From Cladobotryum mycophilum (Eukaryota > Ascomycota > Sordariomycetes > Hypocreales > Hypocreaceae): a stretch of 64,000 nt of DNA. Both the position numbers and the translations under genes were made by a program. The notes beneath the pieces were generated by a model. It was not told where the DNA came from. It saw only the letters and a list, made by a program, of their open reading frames with translations, and did no database searches. The number at the start of each line of letters is the position of its first letter. Position 1 is the first letter of the stretch. Below, piece by piece: positions 21,779 through 31,479 of the stretch. The DNA lies in the NCBI GenBank assembly GCA_036429605.1, contig CM071589.1:7068001-7132000 (forward strand). Direction: 5' to 3'.

Positions 21779-23265
21779 TTTGACGGTGTTGGAGTAAGAG
21801 ATGGATTTGATGTGATGGATAGGTGAGTTTGATTCAAGATCGAATGGACTGTGCCAGACTTGTCGATATAGACAAAATCGATCTGCGAGGAGAGCCGGGT
21901 CAGCAAGTCTGTTGGGACAAGGGAGGGAGGAAAAGGCCAAGATAAGTGCCATTGGCGTTGGGAGAGGCAATGAGCGGTGGCAAGCGCACACTCATTCACA
22001 TGCCTTACAGTAGGCAAGGGAGAAGGGGGATGCTACCTTGTCAGGTATTGACTATGCAGCTGTGACACGCTGGTGACAGCTGAGACAATGTACAGTGTGT
22101 GCTGTGCGGCGTTACTCTTCTGGAGAGAAGTGATTATCGATTGATTGATTGATTGATCGAGGTCGTGAGCGAGAAACTGGGAAGTGGCAGTAATAAGGAG
22201 TGCGAAGAGACGCCGCGGCGAATGCGTCAGGTCGACAAGCTCCAGCCACAGAAACGATGCGTGATGGATGCGTGATGCGATTCAGTCAGATGGTCGACGA
22301 CATTGGCGTTTTTTAGAGATTCCCCAGCCACTCAGCAAGCAAGCGGACAGAAAAGGATGACGGTTGGCTGGTCTGACTCGGTGCTGAAAGCGATTGGAGG
22401 ACAAAGGTTTAGACTGACTGCCACGACGAGGAACGTTGAGAAGAGCTTAATAGCTTAGCAATTGGAACTGACGAACAAGCCAAAAGTGAAGCAAGAGAAT
22501 CAAATCAAATCAGTCGGTTGGAAATCTGGAGACTGATGAGGGAACTGGCAAAGAGATAAAGTAAAGTACAAGTAAAAAGAAAAACAAGTCAAGACAAAAC
22601 AAGACAAGACAAGACACGACAAGAGACAAGAGAGACAAAGAGTCGAGGCACAACCAGAAATCGAACCCCCCAGCCCGTGGCTGCAGGGGAGAGGAGGGAG
22701 GGATCCATGCCCTGGATGGGATGGGATGGAGAGCGAGAGCCATGGAGACCAAAAAATGAGGTGTGGAGACTTGATGCAGGTACCTGAGATGCAGCTACAG
22801 GGGGTGTGCCAGAGGACTTGAGGGGAAACGGGCTCCAGCTGCTGGGGACCCGACGTTACAGGGGAACCTTACAGGGCCTTTGCAGCCAGAAGGGGAGGGG
22901 AGGGGGAGATTGCGCTGCACTATCAGCGGGCGCTATGGCCAAGGATGAGCCAGTAAAAAGGCCACTAAAGAGCCTGGGAGGCCAGTAGAAACAGAAAGCG
23001 TTTGCTGCGGTATTGCGGCTTGACGCGCTGGGCGGCCTGGCCGACAGGGGGATGGGCTGCCCAGGTGGAAGGATGTACAGGGGCAAATTCCACCCAGACT
23101 CCACTGATCTCATCAATCTTGGAAGAGAGATTGAGAGTAGCAGAGCTGGAGCCCCCTTTCACGTCATGATACTTGTAGCTGGAGCGCTTTCATATGATCG
23201 GCAAACATGGCGTACATAATTGGAGCTGCATACGGAATACAGTACTGGAATTATTCAACAGCGTC

Positions 23266-23296
<31 letters not shown>

Positions 23297-25662
23297 CATG
23301 CAACGTACGGAGCATGTACATACCTAATTATGAGAGAATTGTTTCCCGCATGACTGCATCAGAGCGTACGCACGTACGCATGCATGCACACACGCACATG
23401 GCATCACATCCATTTGTTGGGCTGCATCGATTCTCCCCCTCCCCTCGTCACAAATGCGAGTACGAGATCCCTGTTCTGGTCACAACTCAACTGTGACATT
23501 CAGGTTGCATTCCACGGCCGGGCACTTGACCCGTATCTAAACCCACGGATACAGTACCATAGCTGCCATGAATACCACCACCAGTGCATACCTACCACAA
23601 CTCCTCTCTCCCTCCAGGGCTTCCTCTGGGTAGTATTCAGTGACTGTTAGTGCCCGTTGGTGAAGCCAAGCGCCCGGAGACGCTTTCCGCTAGCCTCGTG
23701 GAGTGTTTTTCTTTGTTTGGCTTAGCAACGTCTTGGGTCTTGAGTCTGTTTGAAACTTGTTGGACAGACCAACGAGCAAACAGTCTTGGGGGGGTTCTCT
23801 TGGCCGGGTCTGGGCGGGCATACGAGTACGGACCATTTCCATTCTTGGTTCCATTCTTGGTCTTGCTCTCTCTGGGTTGTTTGTTCCGGCCGAGGCCTCG
23901 TCTCTCTTCCACTGTGGCGTCGATGGCTTGAAGTAAGGGACTGAGTGGACATGGCAAGCCCAGAACCTTGACACTGTAATGTTGCAATGCATGATGCGAG
24001 GTCTTTTTCTCTCTCTCTCTCTGTTTGCTCTTCACTGACTCGAGGCATGCATGTGTACGGAGTTACGGAGGCATGTAGGTATGCCCACATGACAATCCAG
24101 TTTCGGTATTGATTGCAGGGCCAAATGATTGGAGAGGAGCAGGGAAAAGGGTATTCAGAGACATTTGGCAGCTGGACGACTCTGGAGAAATGCCGAGATC
24201 CAATGGTTTTGGTCGATTTCCATCTTGGCCAGACGCATTCTTGTCATTGACCTGTCTTCCCTCGGTACTGAGTACTCTGTCCGTATCTCGTCTCGTAATC
24301 GTACGATTCGGGCGGAACATCTTCTTTTTTATTCCATCTTTTATCGGAAACGCCCCTCTCGATTGGAGAATGAGGGTGGACACATGGATAATTCCTTTTT
24401 TAAGATGACGGGGTGCCAGATTTTAATGACCTGAATTTCAAGGGGTTCACTCCAATGGAAAGAAACAAAAAAATCAGTAGGTGGCTCAACAGACCCCGGG
24501 AATGGAACAACGGTCCCACGATAATCCGGAGAACCATCCATTCCATGACACCCCTACGGAGTATGTGTGCACGTATCCACCACGGAGGGAGCCGTCGTCA
24601 AGGTTCTTCATTTTCTCAATCATCGACCGACCGACGCAACAACTCCAAATAAAGCATCAACAGCGCAACGGCTTCTTCTAACGATTTCAAGAACTACTGC
24701 CGATAATCTATTGAATAGTCCCCTTTCGGCCCGCTGTTCCTTTTGCAGCAGCAGCAGCAGCAGCCTGCCTGTTCATGTTGATGTCTGTGTCAATGCCTGC
24801 GCCAAGGGATGGATGCGAATGCCTGTGCTTGTGCCTGTTGGAACGTGAAACGCAGCTAGAGCCTAGAGATCGAATGGCGCGCAATGCACGGTTCCTCCAT
24901 GGCTTCATTATTATTATTTGCTTCTTTTTCTTTCAATGGCGGCCCCCAAGTTTCGACACCTTACCTTGTCCACTGGGCTGAAAAAGAGGAAGCTGCTAAT
25001 GGAAAGCTGGTAGACTCTGGTCTGGTCCCTTTGTTTTTGCCCTTTAAGGAATTGAGGGGGTGCTCGATGTGAAGCTGTCAATTGATGCATCACAAGCTGA
25101 GTTGTGACGAGACCGTGTTGGGGTGTTGTGCAAGCAGTGACAGCCCGCTCTAAATGGAACATGGAGAACAGTGGAGAGAGATGGAGATCAACGGCAATGA
25201 GACGCTGGACTGCGGCTGCGGCTGTCGCCTGAAGCACAACTCGGTGGGTTGATCATGACTTCCCAGATTGGGACAGACGTGCTCGCCCCTCTCCTCCCTC
25301 ACTGCTTCCACCATTGCATTCACTCCTCCTGGTCTTCAATCAACTGCATACTACCTGTTGAAGCTCCTACTCTTCTCTCCTCCCCTCTCATCTCCATCAC
25401 CCATCATCACTACGTACGCGCGTGCTTGATTCATTACGCTCTCCACTTGATTTTTCTCCCGCAGTCTTTCGTTTTCGTTCATCTTGGCATCATCCTGTGA
25501 TTCTCAATCATCCATCTTATTCGTTCGTCACTTTCCACGCAGACTCCCCTCTCTCTTGTGACAGCACATCATCAAGCAACAGCATCACGTTCTCCCCCGC
25601 CTTTTGCGCCCGTTCGATTATGGCTCGACAGGCTCAGGAACCCCACATCTCCTGTGTTTTCC
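21779..25662. other. Long intergenic stretch between divergent genes
   Basis: About 3.9 kb upstream of both flanking genes. It contains GATT microsatellites (22138-22158 and 23267-23296), a CAAGA-like purine tract (about 22570-22640) and a CT-rich leader from about 25250 to 25660 before the PLAC8-type gene. No open frame has recognisable domains. Confidence 0.45.
23267..23296. repeat. TGAT microsatellite
   Basis: Seven to eight tandem TGAT units. Confidence 0.85.
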
Positions 25663-26748
25663 ATGGAGAAGCACGCTTTTGTTAAACCCGAGAATAAATG
25701 GCTCTGGCACGCCACCGATGAGGAAGGTTATGCCTTTGACAGAGCGTGCTGCGAGGCCAACTATTGGACCTGCGGCATCTACGCACGTACCTGGGCCCGT
25801 CTCAAGGCGGCTGCCCGTGGTGAAGATGATAGCAAGATTGTCGAATCCTGCTGTGTCAACCCGCATTGTCTCTCATTTGCCGTCTGCTTCCCGTGTACGT
25901 CCTCCCCCATCTCTCCATGCCGCTCCGCATCATGCCACTGACACCATTTTAGTCTACGGCGGTCTCATTGCCATATTGCAACAGAGAGTTCGCTCGCATT
26001 ACGGCATCCATGGCAACCCGCTTATGGATTGCTACGACGGCTGCTGCTGCCCTTGCCTCACGATTGTCCGAAACGAACAGGAGATTATTCTTCGGGAAAA
26101 ATTGGACAAGGCCCCCGTGGATCCGAGAAGCCATACCAACCACAGTCGCCCATGATTTGTTGTATAGGGAAGCCCTCGGACTCCACAGAGCCATCAACTA
26201 AGAAGACGAGTCCTATCAAAAAGTCGCCCAAGAAGACTAAAGAGTCTCCTACCAAGCCCGCGGAGAGTATTACCGAATCTACCAAGTTGTCCAACCTTCA
26301 TTCCCTCGACGACCACCCTACCGTGGGCAGGGCCACCCCAACTGGCCACCGACTTGAGGATGACCCCACGGCCTCGGTCAAGGGAAAGTTCAGAGAGCAC
26401 CTCCTCGCCCTCGATCCAGGTTATAGTACTCCTACTTCAGAGGTCTCCCACAGTCTCGACAATGACCCCGCAACAATGCGGCGAGTTGGCTCGGCTAAAC
26501 ACTCACTGAAGGAGGACCCATCTGGCCCAGCTGGACAAGGCTCTGACCCCCACTACCTTCACATAGATGCCACCGTGACCATCAAGGACGATGCCAAATT
26601 GAAGCATGGGCTTGAATCACATGAACCACTCTCCACAGCTGCTCAGACTACCCTTCATTCCCTCGAGGATGGTGATGCCACTGCCCCGACTGGAGAGAAC
26701 AATGCTGGAAAGCATAGCATCGACAAGGACGGGGCAAATGCAGTGTAA
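25663..26748 (+). CDS. PLAC8-like Cys-rich protein with repeated HSLxxDP tail (frame broken at a C run)
   Basis: Exons 25663-25894 and 25953-26748 (intron GTACGT...TTTTAG). The N-terminal ~150 residues are rich in Cys and aromatic residues (RACCEANYWTCG, ESCCVNPHC, CYDGCCCPC) with a hydrophobic stretch (LSFAVCFPFYGGLIAIL) and the RNEQEIILREK motif that ends many fungal PLAC8 domains. These are small membrane-associated proteins of unclear biochemical role, linked to metal or growth phenotypes. After the domain the frame shifts at the C5 run 26112-26116; one added C gives a continuous 342-aa protein. The last ~190 residues hold about nine degenerate copies, 15-19 residues apart, of the pattern H-S-L-x-x-D-P/A-T, in hydrophilic Lys/Thr/Pro-rich sequence. 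The 3' end converges on the microexon gene 140 bp away. The tail function is unknown. Confidence 0.72.
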
Positions 26749-26889
26749 GCAGGAAATTTGGCAAAAGGTTGTCACTCTGTTGTTCAGTGCCAAGACAAAA
26801 GTACCATTCGACCTAGGTAGACACGAAGTAGCAATACAAATAGTAATTTGATAAATATGTTCCACCACAAGAATGCCACCAATTTCACC

Positions 26890-28340
26890 CTAATCCTCAT
26901 TTGCTGTAAAGAATATAATGAATAATTAAACCAGAATACACTGTTAGTATTATGTAACATACCTTCTTCATTAGCCTCGAGGGCCTTGTCAGCCTGCTTC
27001 TTGTCCTGTTTTCACTTAGCATAAGATCTTCTCCTGACACACTTATTTTACCCAAGCAGCAGCAAGCTCTCCCTATATCGACGCGGTTAGTATCTGCCTC
27101 GTCAACGATGTTTCACTTTTGAACTTACCATCACGTGGGCTTTACAATCGCCCTATGAGGCAATATGTTAGGCGCATATGCGAACAGTAAAGGTAGAGAG
27201 GCTACGAACCTGCGCCTCTGGGCGTTTCTACAATATGTTAATATGAATGCATGAGCTCCACGGAACTAACTCACCTCCAGTTGCTCTCTCCAATGCTGTA
27301 TTGGTATGTTATAAACTAGTATTCCGTCACGTGCTTAGATATATCATACCATCCATCGTTCAATATACATCTAAGTGCTGTTAACAACAATATAAACCAG
27401 CTTGAATGATAAACGAACATTCTTTTTGACTCCCAGTGCCTGTTATAATATAGATTATTAGGTGTATTGGTAGTATATCGTTAGAAACAGAACTCACCCG
27501 TATTTGTTTCTCCGCCTCCTTTATTAGGCGAAATGTCAAATATTAATCTTATCATGATTAACCACCAGAAGCTTCTCTGCGGCTTACCTCGAGGAGCTTT
27601 TCGAACTCCTGAACGGCGTGTAAGTGCAGAATTTCCCCGACAGGATCAGTAGTTTAGGGGGTTCACTTACGGCGCACTTCTCCTGCGCCTCCTTCATGGC
27701 CAATGTCTTGTCAGCTCATCTATGCGGATGTAGTTGGCCTGAGGTAGTAATTGACTTGCCTCTCGCGAACCCTGCGCTATGTTAGTATGGGGTACTATCA
27801 TGTATAGCTTGATTGTTCTCACCTGGAGAGCCTTTTCCTGCATATGCCCAATGTTTGCGTTAGTCTAATACTGGGACGCGCGAATGGCTATGAAATATTT
27901 TTCACCTTCTTCACAGGTGGCTCGGCCATCTTGGCACCTTCGGTGCCATTCTCCTCGGACCCCTAAACAGTTGATTAGATTGAAGGGTTTGTTCAGCTAG
28001 GCGTGAAACATACCACGATGACGGTCGAGGCCGTCGACATCTAGTAGGATGGTAAGTAAGGTTCATAAATCGTACCATGGTTGGATCAAGGTTGTACGTT
28101 TGAAAAGTTCGTCTGATATGTGGTGTTAACAGACATCTTGGTGTTATAAATATGACAATGATGAACACTTGCTTTTTGGCCCCGAGGGGCACCACCACGC
28201 CCAGAGCGACCGCCACTGCCACCAGCACGACCACGCATGGCACCTTTCTGTGAAAGCAATGGTATGTTAGCTTCGATGGACGGATCGTCGCGCGGGTTCG
28301 GTTGGCTGGTTGCGAGGTGCGTGGGTGTGCGTACCGTCAT
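26890..28340 (-). CDS. Microexon gene: 17 exons encoding a ~150-aa coiled-coil protein
   Basis: No long frame exists here, but canonical splice signals define coding exons 28340-28335, 28247-28173, 28040-28014, 27962-27906, 27837-27823, 27771-27760, 27706-27671, 27608-27588, 27518-27498, 27439-27419, 27370-27350, 27295-27275, 27227-27210, 27152-27129, 27072-27052, 27005-26963 and 26903-26890. Their sum is an uninterrupted 150-codon frame with a stop. Introns are 46-69 bp except the first two (87 and 132 bp); most have a CTAAC/CTGAC-type branch site. All are phase 0 except the last. The protein starts with a Gly/Arg-rich segment (MRGRAGGSGGRSGRGG), then a short linker, then a coiled coil of single-heptad exons, and ends acidic (EANEEANED). 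There is no signal peptide or known domain. Two introns use GC donors (GCAAGT). The start ATG and the extent of exon 3 are the least certain parts. I do not recognise the family. Confidence 0.72.
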
Positions 28341-28560
28341 TGTTCTCGTTCTTCATCACCATTAGCTAGTGACTTCATAATGGAGTAGAGAGAACTTACC
28401 GGTTTTGAACGAATTTGTCTATTCACATTGAATTGATCAGCAATGGTGAGCTACCTCGGCAAAATGGCAATCACTAGCTTACAGAGAAAGAGAAGAAGAA
28501 GAAGAAGAAGATTGCTAAAAAAAAAAAAAAACTTGTATTAATTACCCTTCTCATCGCCCA
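28341..28560 (-). promoter_or_regulatory. Spliced 5' leader of the microexon gene (inferred)
   Basis: Upstream of the start exon, the minus strand shows another 19-nt segment (28420-28402) bounded by an AG acceptor and a GTAAGT donor. Next upstream is a CTT-rich segment between a T-rich AG and a GTAAGC donor. This suggests that the untranslated leader is cut into microexons too. Transcript evidence is needed. Confidence 0.35.
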
Positions 28561-29001
28561 AAGGCAAAAAATGTAGGACGGCTTACCGTACAGTCAACGT
28601 TGGCTGGTGTAAAACTTCTTTTTCTCTCTCCAATCTCCTAAGTTCTTATCCATACCCGTACCAGTAGAGACACCAATGTCTGTGTGTCGGACTTGCCTTT
28701 TTCAAAAGTTGAAACTTGCCTCATGGAGAAAGGACACGATAGCATGAGAGTGAGGGAAGGAGACATCCATGCACCATGTAAGATGGATTTGAGCTACAAA
28801 CGGAGATTTTCATCTTGCACACTAAACCGTACCAAAGTTACGTTGAATGCCTCTTATTCGAAAAAGATCACTGCTTAAATCACCGAGAAGTTGTCTGTTT
28901 ATTTTGAAGCCAAGTTTGAAATATCCAGAAACCCGTCATTCACCATGACAAACTACTTTACCGTTTGCAGATTCGATTCAATAGTCGAACAGTTCTCCAA
29001 G
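28561..29001. other. Intergenic
   Basis: No recognisable gene. This is the presumed promoter region shared by the divergent microexon gene and the degraded gene to the right. Confidence 0.4.
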
Positions 29002-30145
29002 ATGTCATCGCCCGCGGATTCAATTACTCATTCTGGCTCAGATTCCCCCGGGTGAAACCGAGACTGCGAAGCGACTCGTGTCATCGAGTCTATTACAAAT
29101 CTGCAGGAAGATGGCTGCATGAGCCCAGAGACCGACCATCTCGCCACCAGCCTTCTACAGGAAGCCAATGCCGCTGTCAACGATGACGAGATCGATCAGG
29201 CAACTCTTACGATCGCCTAGAAGGCCATCAAGAAATCGGTCGACAAGTCGAAAGCGGCTTCCGAGACGATTGCGCGTGTCGAGAAAGAAGCTGAGATCAC
29301 CAAGACACAGCTGGAAGTCGCCAGAGCCAAAGCGGATGCAGCAGAAAGCGAGCTCCGACAATTGAACTTCCTTTTAGCAATCGGAGACTGGGCAAGTGAA
29401 CTTCTCAGATGGCTTGCCAGTTACGAGGACCTGGCCGTGGGTGAGGAAAAAAGTACCTCACGAAGAAGCTCAAGTCCCCGGATGAAGAGCCCAAAGATGG
29501 CAAGACAGAAGATGAAAAACCCAAAGATGCCAGGGCAATTCAGAATCAAGTAAACGAAAAGACAAAATGGCCCGTCCTAAAAGCCAGAAACACTCAGAGA
29601 TGCGCCGATTTGATCTTCGCGGACGAAGAGAAAGTCAGACAATGGCGTAAAGACGGAGCAAGCGAGGAGAAGGACATCCCACCTTTAACACCATGCCTCG
29701 ACCGTCTGGAAGAAATATGCAGGATGGCAAATTTCACAAGGGCAAACGCGATCAAAATCGTCAAGACCTATGCCGCACGTAACGATAAATACCACCGAAA
29801 GCCACCAGACCTTAGTCCTTTTATTATTTCTGATGCCATGGGAACAACGTCTATAGACTGGAAGTCAGCAAAAGTTGCCTGGGAGGGTTCAAAAAGGTCA
29901 TCCATGACGCCCACGAACGACATGACCTGGATGATGAGCAATTCGAATTGTTCAACACCGTTGCTAATGCATGGTGGTCCTCGGCAGTCACGATAGATCG
30001 CCACGGCATTTATGTGCCTACAGTCAGTGGCAATAAACGGGCGCGCGCGGCTATCGATGATGAGGCAGCTCGCAAAGCCGATCCTAAACCAGCAGACGTA
30101 TGTGCACGGCCATATAAAAAGGGGAAGTGGGACGACATTTCTTAA
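29002..30145 (+). pseudogene. Decayed coiled-coil protein gene with stops and frameshifts
   Basis: Coding-like sequence runs from an ATG at 29002 to a stop at 30143-30145 but is broken. There is a TGA soon after SGSDSPG (about 29053) and a TAG at 29218-29220 after QATLTIA. One frame change lies near the A6 run at about 29448 (between LAVGEE and KYLTKKLK) and another near 29882-29890 (between KVAWEG and FKKVIHDA). The middle part (KSVDKSKAASETIARVEKEAEITKTQ and onward, with AKADAAESELRQL) predicts a coiled coil. The later part is a charged globular-looking segment ending KKGKWDDIS. The two nonsense codons are not explained by homopolymer miscounting, unlike the breaks elsewhere in the window; TAG could be a C-to-T change of CAG. 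No family recognised. It may once have been one gene of about 380 residues. Confidence 0.55.
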
Positions 30146-30250
30146 ACTGCAGAACATGGTGGTTGCTGCGCACCATCAGCGCAGCCCTACCTGGGAGATG
30201 GATTGTATATTACCCCATACGCCATACTCTCCATCAGTTCAAACGACGCA

Positions 30251-30540
30251 AGTATTGGATGACGGAACGAAAAGTCAACGTACGTTATACCATGTCTGAA
30301 GGCTTGGCGTCAAAAGACCTACAAAATGCTCCAAGTATTGGGTAGTGGAACGAAAAGTCAACGTACACTATACCATGTCTATAACTTGGTCTCAGGAGAC
30401 ATATGAGTATTGGATAGTGGGACGATAAGTCAACGTACGCTATACCATGTCTACAACTCGGTCTCGGAAGATATATACGCATAGCAGGCGGTAGAACGCT
30501 TGGTCAACGTCTACCATCCATGCCATATCTCCAAATTGGT
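30251..30540. repeat. Degenerate tandem repeat, 72-83 bp units, about 3.5 copies
   Basis: Units start at 30251, 30334, 30406 and, more degraded, about 30483. Each has AGTATTGG, then GGAACGAAAAGTCAACGTAC, then TATACCATGTCT and a CTTGGTCTC-like end. The unequal period and decay mean it is not a CRISPR or a recent satellite. On the minus strand it can be read as a repeated YVDxSxHYPIL, probably by chance. Confidence 0.7.
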
Positions 30541-31479
30541 CTTAACTGCAGTTGCACCCCTTCATACCTAGGGCAACAGTCAGCTCCCTTGAGCTTGACA
30601 AGTGGAAAAATCCCTCCCAAAACAAAAGCCTCGCCAATCCACAGCAAAATGGATTGTTTGTTGGCAAAAGCTTAGGGTGCGATACCTGACCGCGATTTTT
30701 GACCGGCAGGTTTTCGCGGGTAACGAAATCGGACTCTGTAACCTCCACGTGGTGTTACCTGAGAACCTGGCTATCATGTAGCCAGAGCCAATACAGAGAC
30801 GTGCTCAAAACATACCCCTTAAATGTTGGGATAAGCTCAAGTCGGAATGGATCAAAGAGGCTTTAGGCTCCATGGGATGAAACTCAACCTCTTTTGGAAG
30901 CGTAGGATTAATAAATTTCATGAGAATAAGGAAAGACGAAAAGTCAATCCACGTTTGCCAATGGGACAGCTCGGGTGATCGTTTTGTTGTGGTATCCTAA
31001 AGAAACATTTTCTGTTCAAGGTTGGTTATTAGACAATACAGTTCTCTCATTAAAATTTAAAATACAGATAAGAGACGTTTTAATACAGTGATTCACAATT
31101 TTCTTTTTAATTAATAAGTCTCCAAAAGTTAATGTTTCTCCGTCGCCTTGTAATGTCTACCGCTGACACCAAAGTTTGACCCAGACGTAGAGGCTACCCT
31201 ATTGAGCCATTAAACCTACACTTAGCTAGATAGTTTGACATTTTCGCCAGTGGTAAACTATCACAGCAAGCTATCTTCATGATCAAAGGTACTGCCAAAC
31301 TCCCAAGACTTTTCCGGTATATAAAGCACCCATACACCCCCAACCTTTGCAGTCCAGACCTTCTGAATCATCCTTCTTACCACCCTTCTATTCAGCAACG
31401 CAAGCTACTGTAGCAAAACTCCTAGAACTGCATCGGCATCATACCACGACTGGGGAAGACTCGGATCATCTCCATAAAA
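30541..31479. other. Intergenic and promoter of the 2EXR gene
   Basis: No gene seen. It contains an AT-richer part at about 31010-31140 and a TATA box just before the next gene. Confidence 0.45.
31318..31326 (+). promoter_or_regulatory. TATA box (TATATAAAG)
   Basis: A consensus TATATAAAG about 155 bp before the start codon of the 2EXR gene, with a pyrimidine-rich likely start region after it (CTTCTTACCACCCTTC). Confidence 0.55.

Noticed and set aside
26904..27905. Introner-like elements as source of the many introns
   Set aside because: The introns share splice and branch signals but not near-identical sequence, so no recent introner burst is visible.
28041..28172. An additional 39-nt exon inside intron 2 of the microexon gene (MSVNTTYQTNFSN)
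   Set aside because: It would leave a 36-nt intron, shorter than any other here. Kept as one 132-nt intron pending cDNA.
30251..30540. CRISPR-like array
   Set aside because: Units differ throughout and show no constant repeat with unique spacers; the genome is fungal.
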